Shown: positions 27,959 to 41,485, numbered from the stretch's first letter. The stretch: 64,000 bases of DNA from Parus major (GCF_001522545.3 NC_031773.1:22828664-22892663), one strand, 5' to 3'. Notes: generated by a model not told the origin, from the letters alone. Translations and numbers: made by a program.

Positions 27959-30900
27959 GTAAGTGAAGCCTTTAAAAATTTGTCTGTCAGCTGTTACTCA
28001 ATTTTATATTCTCTTCACATTATGTATGTTTTATTACATTGCTGTTGCATTTTTATGTATAAATTTATTTATTATACATTATAATAATTTATTGTATAAT
28101 TATGATGCTATTATGTAATGTAATGTTAAATATTATATATAATTATATGTATTCTATTATATTAATATAATATACATTATTATAACTCATATTAATATAT
28201 ATAACTCATATTCTCTCATATTATATAACTATATATATAACTCCTAAATTCATATTCTTATGCCATTCTGATTTTAATATTTGCTATTTGTTTGTTTCCA
28301 ATTTCATCTCTTAAAGTTGCTGAGCATGTATTCTTAGAGATTACAGTGTGGTACTGGTCTACATGGGCATTTATATCTGAATTTCTTAATTTTCTTGGAG
28401 TTATCAGCCATAGTATAGCATTAACAGAAAAAGGAAGAAGGAAATTATTTTTGCACTGATTTTTTTCAAGCCTAGAAAGCTACAAATACCATATTCAGAG
28501 GCAAAAGAACGTCTGAATTTTTTCCTGAGTGATGCATAGTCAAATACCTTACAGAACAGAATAAGGTTTTTTGAAGATTTAAGTTTTTTTATATCAGTAA
28601 CTTTGAAAAACAGAAAATTATGTACAAGCCAAATAATATTACAAAAAACATTCTTCAAAATGTCATTAGAATAACTTATGTCATATAATCACAGGAAATA
28701 GAACTGCAAGTTTGAAAGAACTATTAGATAACCATATCCAGAGCATCCTTTTCCAGAGAAAATTCTTTTACAAATTGAAAAGGCTTTAAACAGAGTTACT
28801 AAGAATTCCTAGTACACAATTTAACTTTAGTATCTTTGCTCTTTTTTTATTTTCCTGATTATTTTTGTGCTTATAGTTTGTTATTTTTAAGGATTTTACT
28901 CTGATACAGTAGCACATAGGATCAGTCTTTGAGTGTTATACTGTGATAGGCCCTGACCCAACAATGAGGAAGAGTGGGATCTCTCTTCTTCTCACAGTCA
29001 TCCTTAAGTGTACACGAATCTTCAGAGATCCTTGCCACTTCTTATAGATTTCAAGCTCATCAACTACTCATCATTTTTTACTGGAGGTATTACTCCAAAG
29101 GTAGCAGATGCCCACTAGGTGTTTTGAGCACAGAAATAAGTGTCTAGTTAAGTATTTCAGTGTTTTGTATAAAATCTGTAAAAAATACGTGTGACTTGAC
29201 AAGACAAACCCAATATACACCCTTTATATTCTCTCACTAAAATAAATATCTCAATACTTCATTTAAATAGAAAGCTATTTATTTCCCTGACTTAGCACCA
29301 CAATACTTTGCTATGTGTCATTTGCTGTGTTGTAATATTGCAGGCTTTATATTCTTTTTGCCTTTGAGTTACTTATATAATATGATATACCTAAACACAT
29401 TTTTTTGCTTCTACTTTTTTTGACAGTGAATATGAACTGAATTGTAAAATTGAGCATGGAATGACAGGGCTAGCCAAAAATGTCAGAGAGACTACAGATG
29501 GTTCAGGCTGTTTGATTTGTTGGTCGCTTCAAAGTTCAGGCTTAGAAAAAAAATAGGTAAAATTTGGGGCAACAGTATTGTCTGTCTTCTGATGTAGAAT
29601 TAATGACAGCACTAAACTGCTCTCAGTTGCACTGTAGGTGTCTGTCACAGACTTGCTAACCAGTCCCCTGTGACATCTTCATTAACCTTTTTCCTGAGCC
29701 AAGACAATACTGTTGTTCTAACCCTAGTTATGTAGTTAGAAAAAAAAAAAAATCTACTGTTTGAGGCTGGTCCAGTTGTATCACCAGATCAGAAAGTGGT
29801 TTTAGGAGAAAATTCCAGAATCATTTCCCACATGGTGCGGGCCAGGATGACTTTCCCTGAACTTGAGGTGAAAAGACGATGAAGCTTTTCAAGATTCACC
29901 AAATACAATGGAAAGTGTCAAACCATGTATTTCTAACCTATCAGACTTAAAGCTCAGTCTTGAGTTGCTATATGGAATGCTTGTGATTTTTTTAGTATGT
30001 AGTTTCTTATATACTTAAATTCTTATATATACCTTGCATTGGTTGAAATACTTTGTCACAGTATATTTTGTTACAATATGGTCTCCTAATCAGTAATTTG
30101 GCATTGCACTAACTGCTTTGAGGATTTATTGTTGATATGCTTTCTATTTCTATGGATTGATAATTATTCAGCTGGAGAGCTGGAACTTACCTTTGTTAAC
30201 AGTGATTGTTTAAACTGCGGAGTGGACTGACTGGCATTAAGATTTTTGCAAGGTCATAAGTGTTGTTGAAAAGCTAGGTTGGGGAAGGGAAAGGTAGCCA
30301 ACCCTGGCACAACAACTGGGGGAAAAAATGGACCTACTGCTACAGTCTTGTGAGGAAGTACAGGAGCTTGGATATGAATGCCAGCCCCAAGTGAATTGCT
30401 CTTCAGCACTCCATCTAATCTTTCATCCTCCATGACCCAGTATTTGCTAGCAGTACACCCAAGCCATCCTCTGCAATGGCCTCCATTCAGGGACCTGCAT
30501 AGCAGGTACTGCCATAGCTGTTTTGCTGCCCCCCATCAGATTACTTCCCTAGATAAGTGTCCCTTTTGCTGGTAAAGCTAGTCCTAGTCCTTAATTTTAT
30601 TTCTTCCCTTTTCTTTTTAATTCTATTTCAAGTATCAGTAGTCAGAAATGTTTCTTTTTTTAGTCAGCTGAATGTTTTTCTTAAGCAGCTGTCATCAAGT
30701 TTTTATCAATCTTGTAAAATTTGGTGTTTTACATTCAGAATTTTTAAATGCAGCTACAATAGTCTAAGATTTACATGTTTAAAGTAGCCTGTCTTTATAC
30801 CTATGTACAAAATAATACTTTGTACTTGTATATGGGCTGATCAAGGTAGATCTGTATCTGTAAAATCAGTAATTTATTCAAAATATTTAAATGTTGTAAG

Positions 30901-30961
30901 CTACGTAGAGGTGTTGGATTTCTAACATAAGACAATTTTATTGCTTTATTGTTTGCCGTAG
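27959..30961 (+). other. CTTNBP2: Intron 5 of CTTNBP2
   Basis: Begins with an AT-rich low-complexity stretch (~28010-28235). A poly-A run lies near 29741-29753. No coding or transposon signal is recognised. The acceptor is GTTTGCCGTAG. Confidence 0.9.
28010..28235. repeat. AT-rich low-complexity tract
   Basis: About 225 bp of nearly pure A/T made of irregular ATTATAT, TAATAT and ATATATAACTC units, including a repeated ATATAACTC(A/C) motif. Probably a degenerate microsatellite. Confidence 0.8.
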
Positions 30962-31112
30962 ATGTGCAGAATTATTAATTATGTATCAGGCTGATATTAA
31001 CCATGCTGCTGAAAGAGGACAAACACCTTTGTACCTGGCCTGTAAAAACGGAAATAACGATTGTATTAAACTATTGTTGGAAGGTGGAGCAGATCGAACA
31101 GTAAAAACCAGT
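30962..31112 (+). CDS. CTTNBP2: CTTNBP2 exon 6: ankyrin repeats 3-4
   Basis: 151 bp, phase 2 in, phase 0 out, residues 727-777. It encodes [20 protein letters not shown] (end of repeat 3) and repeat 4 ([31 protein letters not shown]). The donor is AGT|GTAAGTT. All ankyrin helix positions are intact. Confidence 0.95.
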
Positions 31113-32222
31113 GTAAGTTAAAATAGTTTGTAAAGTTACAGTACCTTACAGTACAGTATAGTACCCAATATTGACATTAAAATATTTAAACTTTTCTTTA
31201 AAGCTGGAACAAACTATATAATTTGAAATTAGTATTTCGTTATTTTCATCATACTTTCTGGGGTTTTTTTAAACTGTATATTGTCTAAAATCTCCTAAAT
31301 GATGTGACTTTCATGCCATTTTACGTATTTCAGATTCCATTGGCAATTTGCTGCAACTTTGGTCCACTACTGGATTTGTAAAACTAAACTTATCTGGTTT
31401 GTCTTATTTTTAAGGTGGAGAAGTGGAGATAATGATTTTTCTTCCACTTTGTATGTTAGGGTGCTTTATTGTTGTCCTTGAAAGGACAACACCCCAAAAG
31501 TATCTTGCCAGTATTGTAAAGTCTCATATATCACAAATGGTGGAATATGGGCCAAAAAAAGTTGTACCTAGAGAAGAAGGGGAGGAGGACTGTCTCAAAA
31601 TTAGTGCCTACATATTGCTTTTTTCAGATGCTCTTCCAAAGTTTTTTTATGACTCTGATGTCAGTAGATTCTTATGACAATAAATGTGGCTTATAGGCCG
31701 TTCCAAAATACAGAACAGAGAATAGCAGCTTCACAGAATATTCTACTCCCCCTCTAATTGTTGCACAAAATTTTTTGTCATTCATTTATTTTGCAATTGG
31801 AAAGTAAAAATATTTGACTTGGAATGAAAGTTGTGATGTCAAAACTGTGAAACTGACTAATAAATGGATTAATGCAACATGAAATAATTAATGATAGTTA
31901 GAATTTTTTTTTTTTTTTTAATGCACAGGAAGGAAGCAATTTAGTTGTAAATTTAGCAATTTACAGGGCATGTAAGCCTTTTATCATTTAGACTCTTCTA
32001 AACATTTTGAAGACTATATCTGTTGGGCTGGCCTTGGAGAAAGCTGTAAAATTTTTTCTGTTACATTTTCTTCACTCTCTTCAGCCCAAAACACATACAA
32101 GCAACTTTATTTTCCCAAAGGATTATTATGCCTTCCATTCATATTCTTTGCTGATGTAAGTCTGCAAACATTTTTCTATGTGTTTGGTGGCAGTGTGCTT
32201 TTTGATTTTGGTTTTCTTTTAG
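31113..32222 (+). other. CTTNBP2: Intron 6 of CTTNBP2
   Basis: 1.1 kb, AT-rich, with a poly-T run near 31907-31919. An 84-codon open frame at 31423-31677 has no family resemblance and no splice context. The acceptor is TTCTTTTAG. Confidence 0.9.
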
Positions 32223-32477
32223 GATGGCTGGTCACCAATTCACGCAGCAGTGGATTCCGGTAATGTTGAAAGTCTCAAGCTCCTCATGTACTATGGAGAG
32301 ACGAACAATGGGAACAGTTTGATGGATGCAGAGCCTAATTTAGACTACTTTGATTTGGAGAAGAGAGAAGATTACTATAGCAGTAGAATAAAGCCTGTTG
32401 TTTCTGCAGATCTCATCAACCATGCTGACAAAGAGGGCTGGACTGCTGCCCATGTAGCAGCATCAAAAGGCTTTAAG
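32223..32477 (+). CDS. CTTNBP2: CTTNBP2 exon 7: ankyrin repeat 5, variable insert, repeat 6
   Basis: 255 bp, phase 0 at both ends, residues 778-862. It encodes [20 protein letters not shown] (repeat 5), an acidic insert rich in Asn/Asp/Glu (around [20 protein letters not shown]) that is poorly conserved in mammals, then [20 protein letters not shown] beginning repeat 6. The donor is AAG|GTTAGT. Confidence 0.96.
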
Positions 32478-35400
32478 GTTAGTCCGTGTGAACAAGTTAC
32501 AGTAACCTGACAGAATTTGGGCAAAATAAATCCTTTTCTTTTATCTTTTAAGAATTACAACTTAGATGTCAAGTCTTTGTTATCTAGTTTATAGGCAAAC
32601 TTGATTTAACAGAGACAGAGATAGACCTCCAGCAGACCATTTCTCCCAGAATCCAGTCTCAAATGGAGTGAGTTGCCATAATTAAATGTCTATCTCGTAT
32701 TGGAAATTAATAAAAAGAGAAAACATTATTACTTGATATTTTCAAAGTTAAGGTATATGAATCCCACCCTGAATGCCAGTTCATTGGATGTCATGTGCTT
32801 ATTGATATTAGATGGACATAATTTCCAGTTACAGGTAGGAATGATTTCACAATGAACAATTTTTCGTCTGTGAAGGAGGGGAGAGACAGAAATTTGAGAA
32901 TCAGATTTGTGCAGACATACATTATTAAATTTATTATTTTGGGCAGCCTTTTTAGGAGGCAGTGATACATTTTTGTGAGGTTGCAATAACTGATGACATG
33001 GAGGATGACCTGATAGTTCCTACTGATGACAAATAGGAAGATTTCTGGAAATTTAATATTACTTCTTGACATCAGGAGCTATACACTTCTAACACTGACC
33101 ATTTAAAGGACTTCTTTCTGTATGGTAGCTGTCCATCAGATCTCACTGTAAAATTTTTACCCAGGAAGAAAATAGATGGTGCTAAACACAGAAGAGTGAA
33201 ATTTAAGAAAATGCAGTCCCAAGACTTCAAAAATCAGCTTGTGTTTACATTCCTACTTCAGTATCTGTCATTATGTTTGCTTTTTTCCTGATAAATTTAT
33301 GTTCAAAATAGGTATGTTCAACATAGACACAGATTCAGGGTTCAGTTTAAGTTATGGTGTTTTTTTAGGGAGAGCCACTGCCTTCTCAGCATTTTGCCTT
33401 ACAAAGAGTCAATGTTCCATTACCGATGTCTGCTAGGCAGGTTCAGACTCTCATTCCAGTTTCCACTCATACGAATTTAGATGGAGTTTAAGGTATTTGC
33501 TATAGTCTGTAAATACCTAAATAATGTGAGCTATGTTGGCTCTTTCTGCAATACTGTAATCCTCAGGAACTTTGAATTTAGGTTTCATTTGCTGTCTAAA
33601 ACTGCTTTGACTAGGTGATCTCTCTGAAAGTTCTGACACTGGAAGTGTTCATGTATGTGTTTCATGAATTACTCAAGGGTTTGAGTTTTTAAGCACATTC
33701 CAAGTCAGTTGTTTAATAAGATCTCCATTTGGGCTTGAGGGAAGTCTCTTTGGTGATGAACGTGATACACAGCTGGCAATCAGATTCCTGGTTTTGATGT
33801 TGCAGAGACTATAAAATTGTATTTGATTTAATGCATTTATCGATTTGAGATATGTTTGGGATATTTAAAAGCTAAAAAAACTTAATAGCCATCTCCAAGT
33901 GCTGTTAACACTTAGACTTCATTCTCTAATCCATTATTTACACTGCATGTCATTCATTCCAGTGCATGATGGCTGCATATAAGCAGTGCTGACTCTTGCA
34001 TCCTCTTGTTTTGAGATAGGTAATCTGTAATTGTTTACAGATTAATTATGCTAGGACATTTTAGCTGTTATTTTATAGGCAGTAGAGACAATAAAAATCC
34101 TCATTTTACTAAGGAAATAAGCTTGATTTCTTTGTTCTTCCCCACTTCTTTCTGCTTTACTTACTGTTTTCAGCCTCACAGTTCAGTCCCCAGCCTTCTG
34201 CTGTTCTGCTATTCATTGCTCCTATTTGAAAGCTATTGTTAACAGACTAACCTGGCAAGAAAATATGTGCTTTTTTCTGCTTGATATCCTTCTGGCAAGC
34301 TTCATGAGATAATTTTATTTTTTAAAGTACTTATAGGTGCTGTAACTATAGCCTGATAAAATTTCATCTCACGGGCAGATACACCTTGAATGACTGCTGT
34401 ATTAATGAAAGGGTGTCAGATACACTGACAAAAGTTTCTGTAGAGCAGCTACAAAATAGGTAAGACTAGGTTAACCTGCAAGTAGCCACTCTTCTGCATC
34501 AAAATACTCAATAGCTGCTTCTCTTTCTTTTTAAGGTTTGATTTCTCTGCTATGGTTAACCCCAAACATTATCAATACAATATTAAATAGTATAATTTCT
34601 GTTGGTTTCTTTTTTTTTTACAATATGGATATGTCTTTAAAAGCATATCTGAGATAGCAAGGCTTTCATGAAGGCTGCCTGTGTTGTTGCAGAGAGATGT
34701 TCATTAGAAACAAGGACTTGATCCTTTTTCTGATTGCTGATCAATCAATCTGAATGTAGTTTTATGAGAACTCTTTTATCCCACACTAATTTGTGAGGAT
34801 CTATATAGTGAATATTTTTCCATTTTACAGTATGATTCTACCAATCCAAATTAATATGCTAATAGCTTGTTTCTAATTTCAATGATTTTTGCTTTTGTTG
34901 AACATACGATATTTTTTAGAGGGCATCATGTTGTTGGCATCCACAAGATGTTTGTGCTCTGACGTAATAAAAATACATTTTTATATGACTGCATTCTTAC
35001 GATGCTTGCAGAATTTCAAGTTTCTGCTTGTAGAAATTCTGCCAAATAAGAGGCTTGCAAGGTGATTTTAAAATCATTCTTTTTTTGTGTTCCACTCAGG
35101 TGTCAGACATGATGGAAACTCCTACTTGGTGAATTACAAAGCGAAAACTGGTTTTATGGATTGTTACCTAAATAGATTCATTTATTAGTCTATTCATTTA
35201 TTATTTACTAAGCTTTAGAATTGCTTATTTAGTGTTACTTGAACACTGAGGCCAAGATGTTCAAACCAGGTTAATAGCTGGGTTTCTGTCTCATCAAACC
35301 TAAGCTAGTGGCCTGAAGAGGCACAATTGCCAAGAAGATTTTGACACTGTCCACACACAGAAGCACCACTTCTCCTGTAGAGATGTTTACCTCTGTTATT

Positions 35401-35705
35401 GTCAGATGTAAGAATTCAGCTTAATTCAGCTAATCAGCACTTGATTCTTAGAGACTGTAGAGCCCTGGCTCTGTGTGTTCTGCTTTTTTATAGTCATTAT
35501 TTGAGACTTTCATGTCTGCTATAAAATATTTTTACTCCTGGTTTTCAAGTCTGTGAGAAACATCATTCTATCTATAAAAACTCTCTAGCTGATTGTTTTT
35601 GGAAATGCATGTGTAAGAATTTTTTTTAGGAATCTAACTGCATACTGGTAGAACGCTTTAGTGCAGCAAATGGACAAATAAATAATACAGTTCCTACCTT
35701 TGCAG
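32478..35705 (+). other. CTTNBP2: Intron 7 of CTTNBP2
   Basis: 3.2 kb AT-rich intron. I see no exon, RNA gene or confident transposon in it. The acceptor is CTACCTTTGCAG. Confidence 0.9.
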
Positions 35706-35823
35706 AACTGTCTAGAAATCCTTTGTAGCCATGGTGGACTAGAGGCTGAGAGAAAAGATAAGTGTAATCGAACATTGCATGATGTTGCTACTGATGATTG
35801 CAAACATCTCCTAGAAAACTTAA
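35706..35823 (+). CDS. CTTNBP2: CTTNBP2 exon 8: end of ankyrin array
   Basis: 118 bp, phase 0 in, phase 1 out, residues 863-901. It encodes [20 protein letters not shown] and [19 protein letters not shown], the end of ankyrin repeat 6 and a capping helix. The donor is TTAA|GTAAGTAA. Confidence 0.95.
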
Positions 35824-38157
35824 GTAAGTAAATGCTATCAGCACATAAAAAATGTTTTTAGTAAAGAACTTCTGGGGCAAAAATGAGAAATATGAAAAGG
35901 GTAGTTGTCATTTTTTTGGCACCACAATATTAAATTACCTTGATCTAGCAAGTTCATATTCTCCAAATTTTGCAAAAATGTATGATAAAATTTTGTTGGA
36001 GATTATTAAATTCCTCATGTCTTTGTTCCTAAACCATTCAAAAAATGGTACATACTGTACATTTGCAAATATCCATACTCTCTTAAAATATCTGAATTTA
36101 ATATTAGTAATTACTTTTTCAAAAGCTATTGCCCTCCTCTTATCTTTTCTTCAGATTCTTGCAGAAATAGTCAGTGGTGGGTAGCTGTCAAATTTCCTCA
36201 GGCTAAGATGATGATCTAGTCATATCTGAATCTCTTTTTAGAGTATAGTTTATTTTGTCACTTGTTTATCGGTGAGGAGATTGTTTGTTTGATTCTTCCA
36301 ATATGTCTTAGAGACAACATCAAAGAACTTCTTTTTTCCAGAATCAGTAACTTCTGTAAGAAGATTGCTCTTCTGTTGAAACCTGTCATCTTCTTCTTTC
36401 TCTGTAAGTTTTCTCAAAATTCAGCAGAGCAGGCTCGTCTGTATTTCTTGAGACAGAACTTAATTCATTCTCTCACTAGTTTAGTGTATTTTATATCACT
36501 GTATAAATCTCGATGTAGCTATAGGTATATATACAGAGAAAGATATCTATATTTCCCTGTATGATTAGAATTATGGCATTTTTAGATTTTTATGCTCTAT
36601 TTTTTCACCCTTCTTTTTGTGTTTGTCTTGTGGGATATAGGGATGTGGGTAGTTAAATTCACTGATTATCAACAAATTAAGGAAGTTTTCTGTCTGCTGC
36701 TTCTGATTTTCATCTTCAGCTATTTTAAGTCCCAGTTCTTACCATTTTACTGCAGGTTCAGAGGGGAACACAGCTCGCTTTTTAATAGACACTCCTCCAT
36801 GGTCATCTTCTTTATTAGACTGAAGCAAATTTCTGGTGGCTGAATCTGTAGCCTGTTAAATTAATGCTTATATTATTTCAATCAGTGTTAGTACCCTGTG
36901 TCTCTGGTCATGCTTGTCATGAATCCAACGGCTTTTATCAGATCAGAACCTTTGGCTCCCCCTTCTCTTCTTCTGTGCACCTTGAGCCAAGACTGCATTT
37001 TTGGTTAAGGTGTCTGTATACCACCCTCTACCTTCTTCACACTCCAGTAAGGTTTTCACTGTAGGACACGTGCTCCGACAGATCTGAAAGACTGGTGCCC
37101 AGGATTGCCAGCTATGCCTTAGAGGTCACGTGCATTCAAGTTTAGGCATATAATGTTCCTCTGTCCTAGGGCCCTGATTCCTTGTGGAGAGCCCTCTGTA
37201 CTCCTTGCAGCATGTGCTCATTTCCCTGAGGTCCAGCCATCAGAAGGGCAAGCCTTTGATGCATTTCTCACAATTCCACATCTGATGGATGTCTCTGAGT
37301 AATCTTTTCCCTATGGTAGCCTAGTGGGTTTAAATCAGAGCTTTTTCTGACATCGGGAAAACTTCATTGGTTTGTGTCTGCTGAAGATCTGGCTTCTGGA
37401 CATAAAAGGGTAACAAAGATCATGTTGCAAGACTTCATAATAAGCTGATATGCGTTGTTTTTTATGGTGTACTTCTTTGAGGTATAATTTCTGAAAGGTA
37501 TTGTTTGGCATGAAAATTAGAAGATAGTTTCTTTTTCATTTTTAGTCATCTATGTGATCTCCAGAGACTGCCGCTTCTGTTGAGTTGTATTCCAAAGAGC
37601 AAGATTTAAAATACTTCATAGTTTCTAGAATGTGCATGTAAATTTCCTTTTTTAACCTTTTGTCAATTACTCTATAGCAAATCAAATATATCCTTTCAAG
37701 TGCATTTTCTGTCTTAGCTCCTAGCTTTTGATTTAAACATGTTTGGCTCAGCTGTGTTTTCCACTTGTGCACTAGTGCCAGAAAATTACTTTCTACATTG
37801 ATAATAAAAAATGTGCACAAACACAATGAACTGAAAAATTAAGACATTGCCTACCATCTGTCCTAATTGATAAGTAATTAGTCTATAAAGAGGAAATAGA
37901 AGATTAGGTAAATTTTGTCTGGTTTCCTGTTATTTAAGCATAATCATACTGAACTTTTTCTGTAAAAAATTACAAATACCTTGGCATTTTCAGCAGTGTT
38001 CTGATTTTGTGGTGATGATCTGTTTACCATTTCCTTCTTTGTAGCAGGAGTTATTTTGTAGCATTCGTTTGTAATATAAGATGTTAATGTTTTTAATAAT
38101 GGGACTATCTTAAATTGAGTTTACAATTTTTCTCATAGTTGTTTTATCTTTCAACAG
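35824..38157 (+). other. CTTNBP2: Intron 8 of CTTNBP2
   Basis: 2.3 kb AT-rich intron; nothing recognisable beyond short chance ORFs. The acceptor is TCTTTCAACAG. Confidence 0.9.
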
Positions 38158-38424
38158 ATGCTCTTAATGTGCCTGTAAGGATTTCAGTCAGTGGCATTGA
38201 ACCAGTCCATTGTGGTATAGAGGAATTTGATACAATATGTGCTTTAAATATCCGCAAGCAGACGTCATGGGATGATTTTTCAAAAGCAGTGAGTCAGGCA
38301 GTGACAAACCATTTCCAAGCAATCGCTTCTGATGGATGGAGGAGCCTAGAAGATCTGTCATTTAATAGTGCTGCAGAATCCAACATTGGCCTCGGTGCAA
38401 GCAGTATATTTTCTGTCAAACTAG
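38158..38424 (+). CDS. CTTNBP2: CTTNBP2 exon 9: post-ankyrin linker
   Basis: 267 bp, phase 1 in, phase 1 out, residues 902-990. It includes [15 protein letters not shown] and the strongly conserved [20 protein letters not shown] followed by [20 protein letters not shown]. This domain links the ankyrin array to the NTPase-like module and resembles the pre-AAA region of Neuron Navigator proteins (inference). The donor is CTAG|GTATCA. Compared with the human protein, the Ser/Asp/Glu stretch before TICALN is shorter. Confidence 0.95.
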
Positions 38425-39800
38425 GTATCAATATTAGTGTTAATGAAAAAAAGCTTGGGGATGTTCTTGAATTTGTGAGATCTTCTAAGACAACAATATC
38501 TTTGAATTACTGCATCTTTTAAAGCTTAGACTGAGAAGGACCAAAACTAAATATGAAACATTGAACCATGCTGGCATGAAAGCATTCCTTAATTTTAGCT
38601 GTGTGTATAGCACAATTAATTATGCACTTCAATATAATTTTGGAGATCGTGAGGCCCAATGTTAATTAGTCTTTTAGTACTTTTAGTACTCCAGAGGAGA
38701 AATCACTATCTCAGGTGAAACTAAAATTCTCACCCTGAGTGCTGTGTGCAGTTTCAGATGCCACAATGTAAGAAAAAGCAAATTGTGGGTATCCAAAGGA
38801 GAGACATGAGCATGGTGAAGGGCCATGAGGGGAAGCCATAGGAGGAGTGGCTGAGGGCACTTGGTCTGTTCAGCCTGGAGAAGAGGAGACTGAGGGGAGA
38901 ACTCATTGCAGTTACAACTTCATCATGAGGGGAAGTGGAGGAGCAGGCACTGATTTCTTCCCTAATGACCAGTCACAGGACTTGAAGTTCCGTCAGGAAG
39001 GTTTAGGTTGGATGTTAGAAAAAGGTTCTTCGCCCAGAGGGTGGCTGGGCACTGGAGGGGGCTCCCCAGAGAAGTGGTCACAGCACCAGCCTGACAGAGT
39101 TCAAGAAGAATTTGGACAATGCTCTCCAGCACATGGTGTGACTCTTGGGATGTCCTGTGCAGAGCCAGGAGTTTTATGATCCTTATGAGTCCCTTCCAAT
39201 TCAGGATATTATGTGGTTCTACAAAAACAATTCAAAACCTGCATTGCTTCTTTACAGTACATCCGGAATATACAGTAAATACAGACTGTAAATCACTGGC
39301 ATAGGTAAACAGAGCTGCTGTTTTACATAACTTCATTTAGCAAGGTACAAAAGAGAAATCTTTAAAATTATTAGAAATTGGCCAGAATGTGGTGGTCTTA
39401 GTAACAGCTGTATAGTAGCAGGTTTCTGAAAATCTATGTACTTCATCTCAAATTTCCTTCCTTTACCTTCCCATCAGCAAAACTGAACCCTCGTCATATT
39501 AGACTGGGCACATTGTTCTGTTTTACACTGCTCTATGTGTAAATATAAAAAGACAGGGTAGCTGTTTAACTTGTGTCTCAACTGGCTGAAAACACTAGTA
39601 ATAGTGTTTAAAAACTAGTGATAGACACTTCATTTGTCTATCAAATAACAGCATGATTTAGTACATCTCATACATGGGACTGGTTTATCAAATTTATAAG
39701 TGTATGCGCATAATTTTTGTAAGTCAGCAAATATGCTTGAGTGTAGGAAACTTTATATACATACAAGGAATATCTCTCTCTTATTTTTTCTTTTTAACAG
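38425..39800 (+). other. CTTNBP2: Intron 9 of CTTNBP2
   Basis: 1.4 kb intron carrying a sense CR1 fragment (~38731-39220) over about a third of its length. The acceptor is TTCTTTTTAACAG. Confidence 0.9.
38731..39220 (+). mobile_element. CR1 LINE 3' fragment, sense
   Basis: Carries typical CR1 3' blocks: CCCTGAGTGCTGTGTGCAGT, GGAGAGACATGAGCATGGTG, TCTGTTCAGCCTGGAGAAGA, GAGACTGAGGGGAGAACTCA, GAGGGTGGCTGGGCACTGGA, and the 3' end CCCTTCCAATTCAGGATATT at 39191-39210. That 3' tail matches the tail of the SINE at ~56741-56858 at 19 of 20 bases. The copy is 5'-truncated and non-coding. Confidence 0.92.
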
Positions 39801-39896
39801 GAAACATTTCGTGGTCAACAGGTCAGATTTTTTCCCAGCCACCATGGGACTTTTTGAAGAACAATAGAGCTGAGCATATCACAGTGTTTTTGTTTG
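39801..39896 (+). CDS. CTTNBP2: CTTNBP2 exon 10
   Basis: 96 bp, phase 1 in and out, residues 991-1022. It encodes NISWSTGQIFSQPPWDFLKN and NRAEHITVFLF, matching the conserved WSxGQxFxQxPWDF and AEHITV blocks of CTTNBP2. The acceptor is TTTAACAG|GA and the donor TTTG|GTAATT. Confidence 0.94.
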
Positions 39897-40316
39897 GTAA
39901 TTTTCAAGTCATAATTTTTCAGTTTTGAATGTTAAGACACTCCCTATGAAATACATAATTTGAGAGTCGTTTGCTACTGGTTTTGTTCTTCAGTGTTGCT
40001 TGATTCTCAGAGACATCATATCCATTTAATTGTTTAACTAGATTTTAAAGTGTCTACAACATCTAGTAAATATGCTGGCACATAAAAGTCTTACTGCCTT
40101 TTTCAGCCATATAGCAGTATTTATATTACTTATGTCATAGACACCCATGAATCTAGGGTGCTAGGTAAAAGCCTTTCATTTATTCAGCATTTTAATTTGC
40201 ATAATTAAATTTTAAAAATTTTAATAGGTCATTGTAGAATACTGCATGAAAATCATATGTATCAGTCATACATGCATGAGAGATTTACAGAAGTTATTTG
40301 TATGTCTCATTTTAAG
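39897..40316 (+). other. CTTNBP2: Intron 10 of CTTNBP2
   Basis: 420 bp intron, AT-rich, nothing else seen. The acceptor TCATTTTAAG is the less common AAG type. Confidence 0.9.
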
Positions 40317-40396
40317 GACCTCAAGAAGGCTGTCTAAACAGTGTGACGTATGCATCCATGATCCATCTTCAGACACTTCAGAATTATCTCCGCCTG
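40317..40396 (+). CDS. CTTNBP2: CTTNBP2 exon 11: start of NTPase-like module
   Basis: 80 bp, phase 1 in, phase 0 out, residues 1023-1049. It encodes [15 protein letters not shown] and [11 protein letters not shown]. The YLRL segment with exon 12's VEQY corresponds to the helix preceding the P-loop in Navigator AAA domains. The donor is CTG|GTCAGT. Confidence 0.94.
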
Positions 40397-41485
40397 GTCA
40401 GTAATAAGCTAGCTTCTCTTTGCATGCTAATTGTTTGTCAAAGTACTTCTGTAATAGTGTTGACTAAAATCAGGGCTTTTTGCTGTATGAAAGAACATTA
40501 AGACTTCTAAAAAAATGAAATGGGATGAAAGCTGTTTTAAAATAAAGTTCCCCCTAAATTTGCCTTTAACTTTAGTGTTGTGAGGGCATTAACTTTCTTT
40601 AAATAGCTGCTATCTGATTAGCTGATCTGCTTAAAAACATTAAAAGCTCTCTGATATTTTATTGCTTTACAAAGTTATTTTATTCCACTTTTTGAAAAGA
40701 AAGTAAATTAAAATAGTATTCATGTAAGCAGTTATTTGAGACTTAAATTTTATTACTATCTTACATAGAAATCCCATGTAACACAGTTTATTTAATATCT
40801 CAAAGTGTAAGGATAATTGAATAATATGACATAACTTTGATAGATAATTTCTTTTAACATTGCCTCAAATCAGTATTAGTTTAGAAGCTGCTTAATTTCT
40901 GCTGTGTCCGTGGATGGTATTTTATTTTGTTTAGGAGAGCATGCCACAGGTTTCTGCTGTATTCAGCCATATTGCAGAGAGATATGAATCTATTCCCTTA
41001 CTGACATTTTAGAGGTAAAATAGAATTAATACAAAAAAAAAAAAAAACCACCCAAAAAATTGTTCTACCATACTGATAACATAATCCCATTTCTACTGCA
41101 AATAAAGTCCACAGCTGTAATTTAGCAGTGACTTAAACTGATGATTTTGGCATCATTCTGATACATATATTTTAGATCAAGAAAATATTTGTGATTACTA
41201 AACTTATTCTTCCCAGATAAATGTTTTAAAGTCTGTTGTAAAAAATACCTTGCTACGTACTTTTACAAGTTAGGATATAAATTTCTCAATATATTTTCAA
41301 GAAGTTGTATGCAAATATTGTCTACTTTGAAACTCATACAGTAAGGATTATCTACTCCAGTACTGCAAATCAAAGAATTTTGTCTTTTAGGTGATGATTG
41401 TGTCATCTAGGTTAAAAAAAAAAAAATCTAAATCTGAACTTCCAAGAATAATTTATTTATTAAATAAATGTTTTTCTGCCTGTAG
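40397..41485 (+). other. CTTNBP2: Intron 11 of CTTNBP2
   Basis: 1.1 kb AT-rich intron with A-runs near 41033-41047 and 41415-41427. No other feature recognised. The acceptor is TTTTTCTGCCTGTAG. Confidence 0.9.

Noticed and set aside
28678..28790. Possible very old LINE fragment (AATCACAGGAAATAGAACTG...)
   Set aside because: It resembles a CR1/L2-type 3' end only over a few short words; not enough to call without a repeat library.
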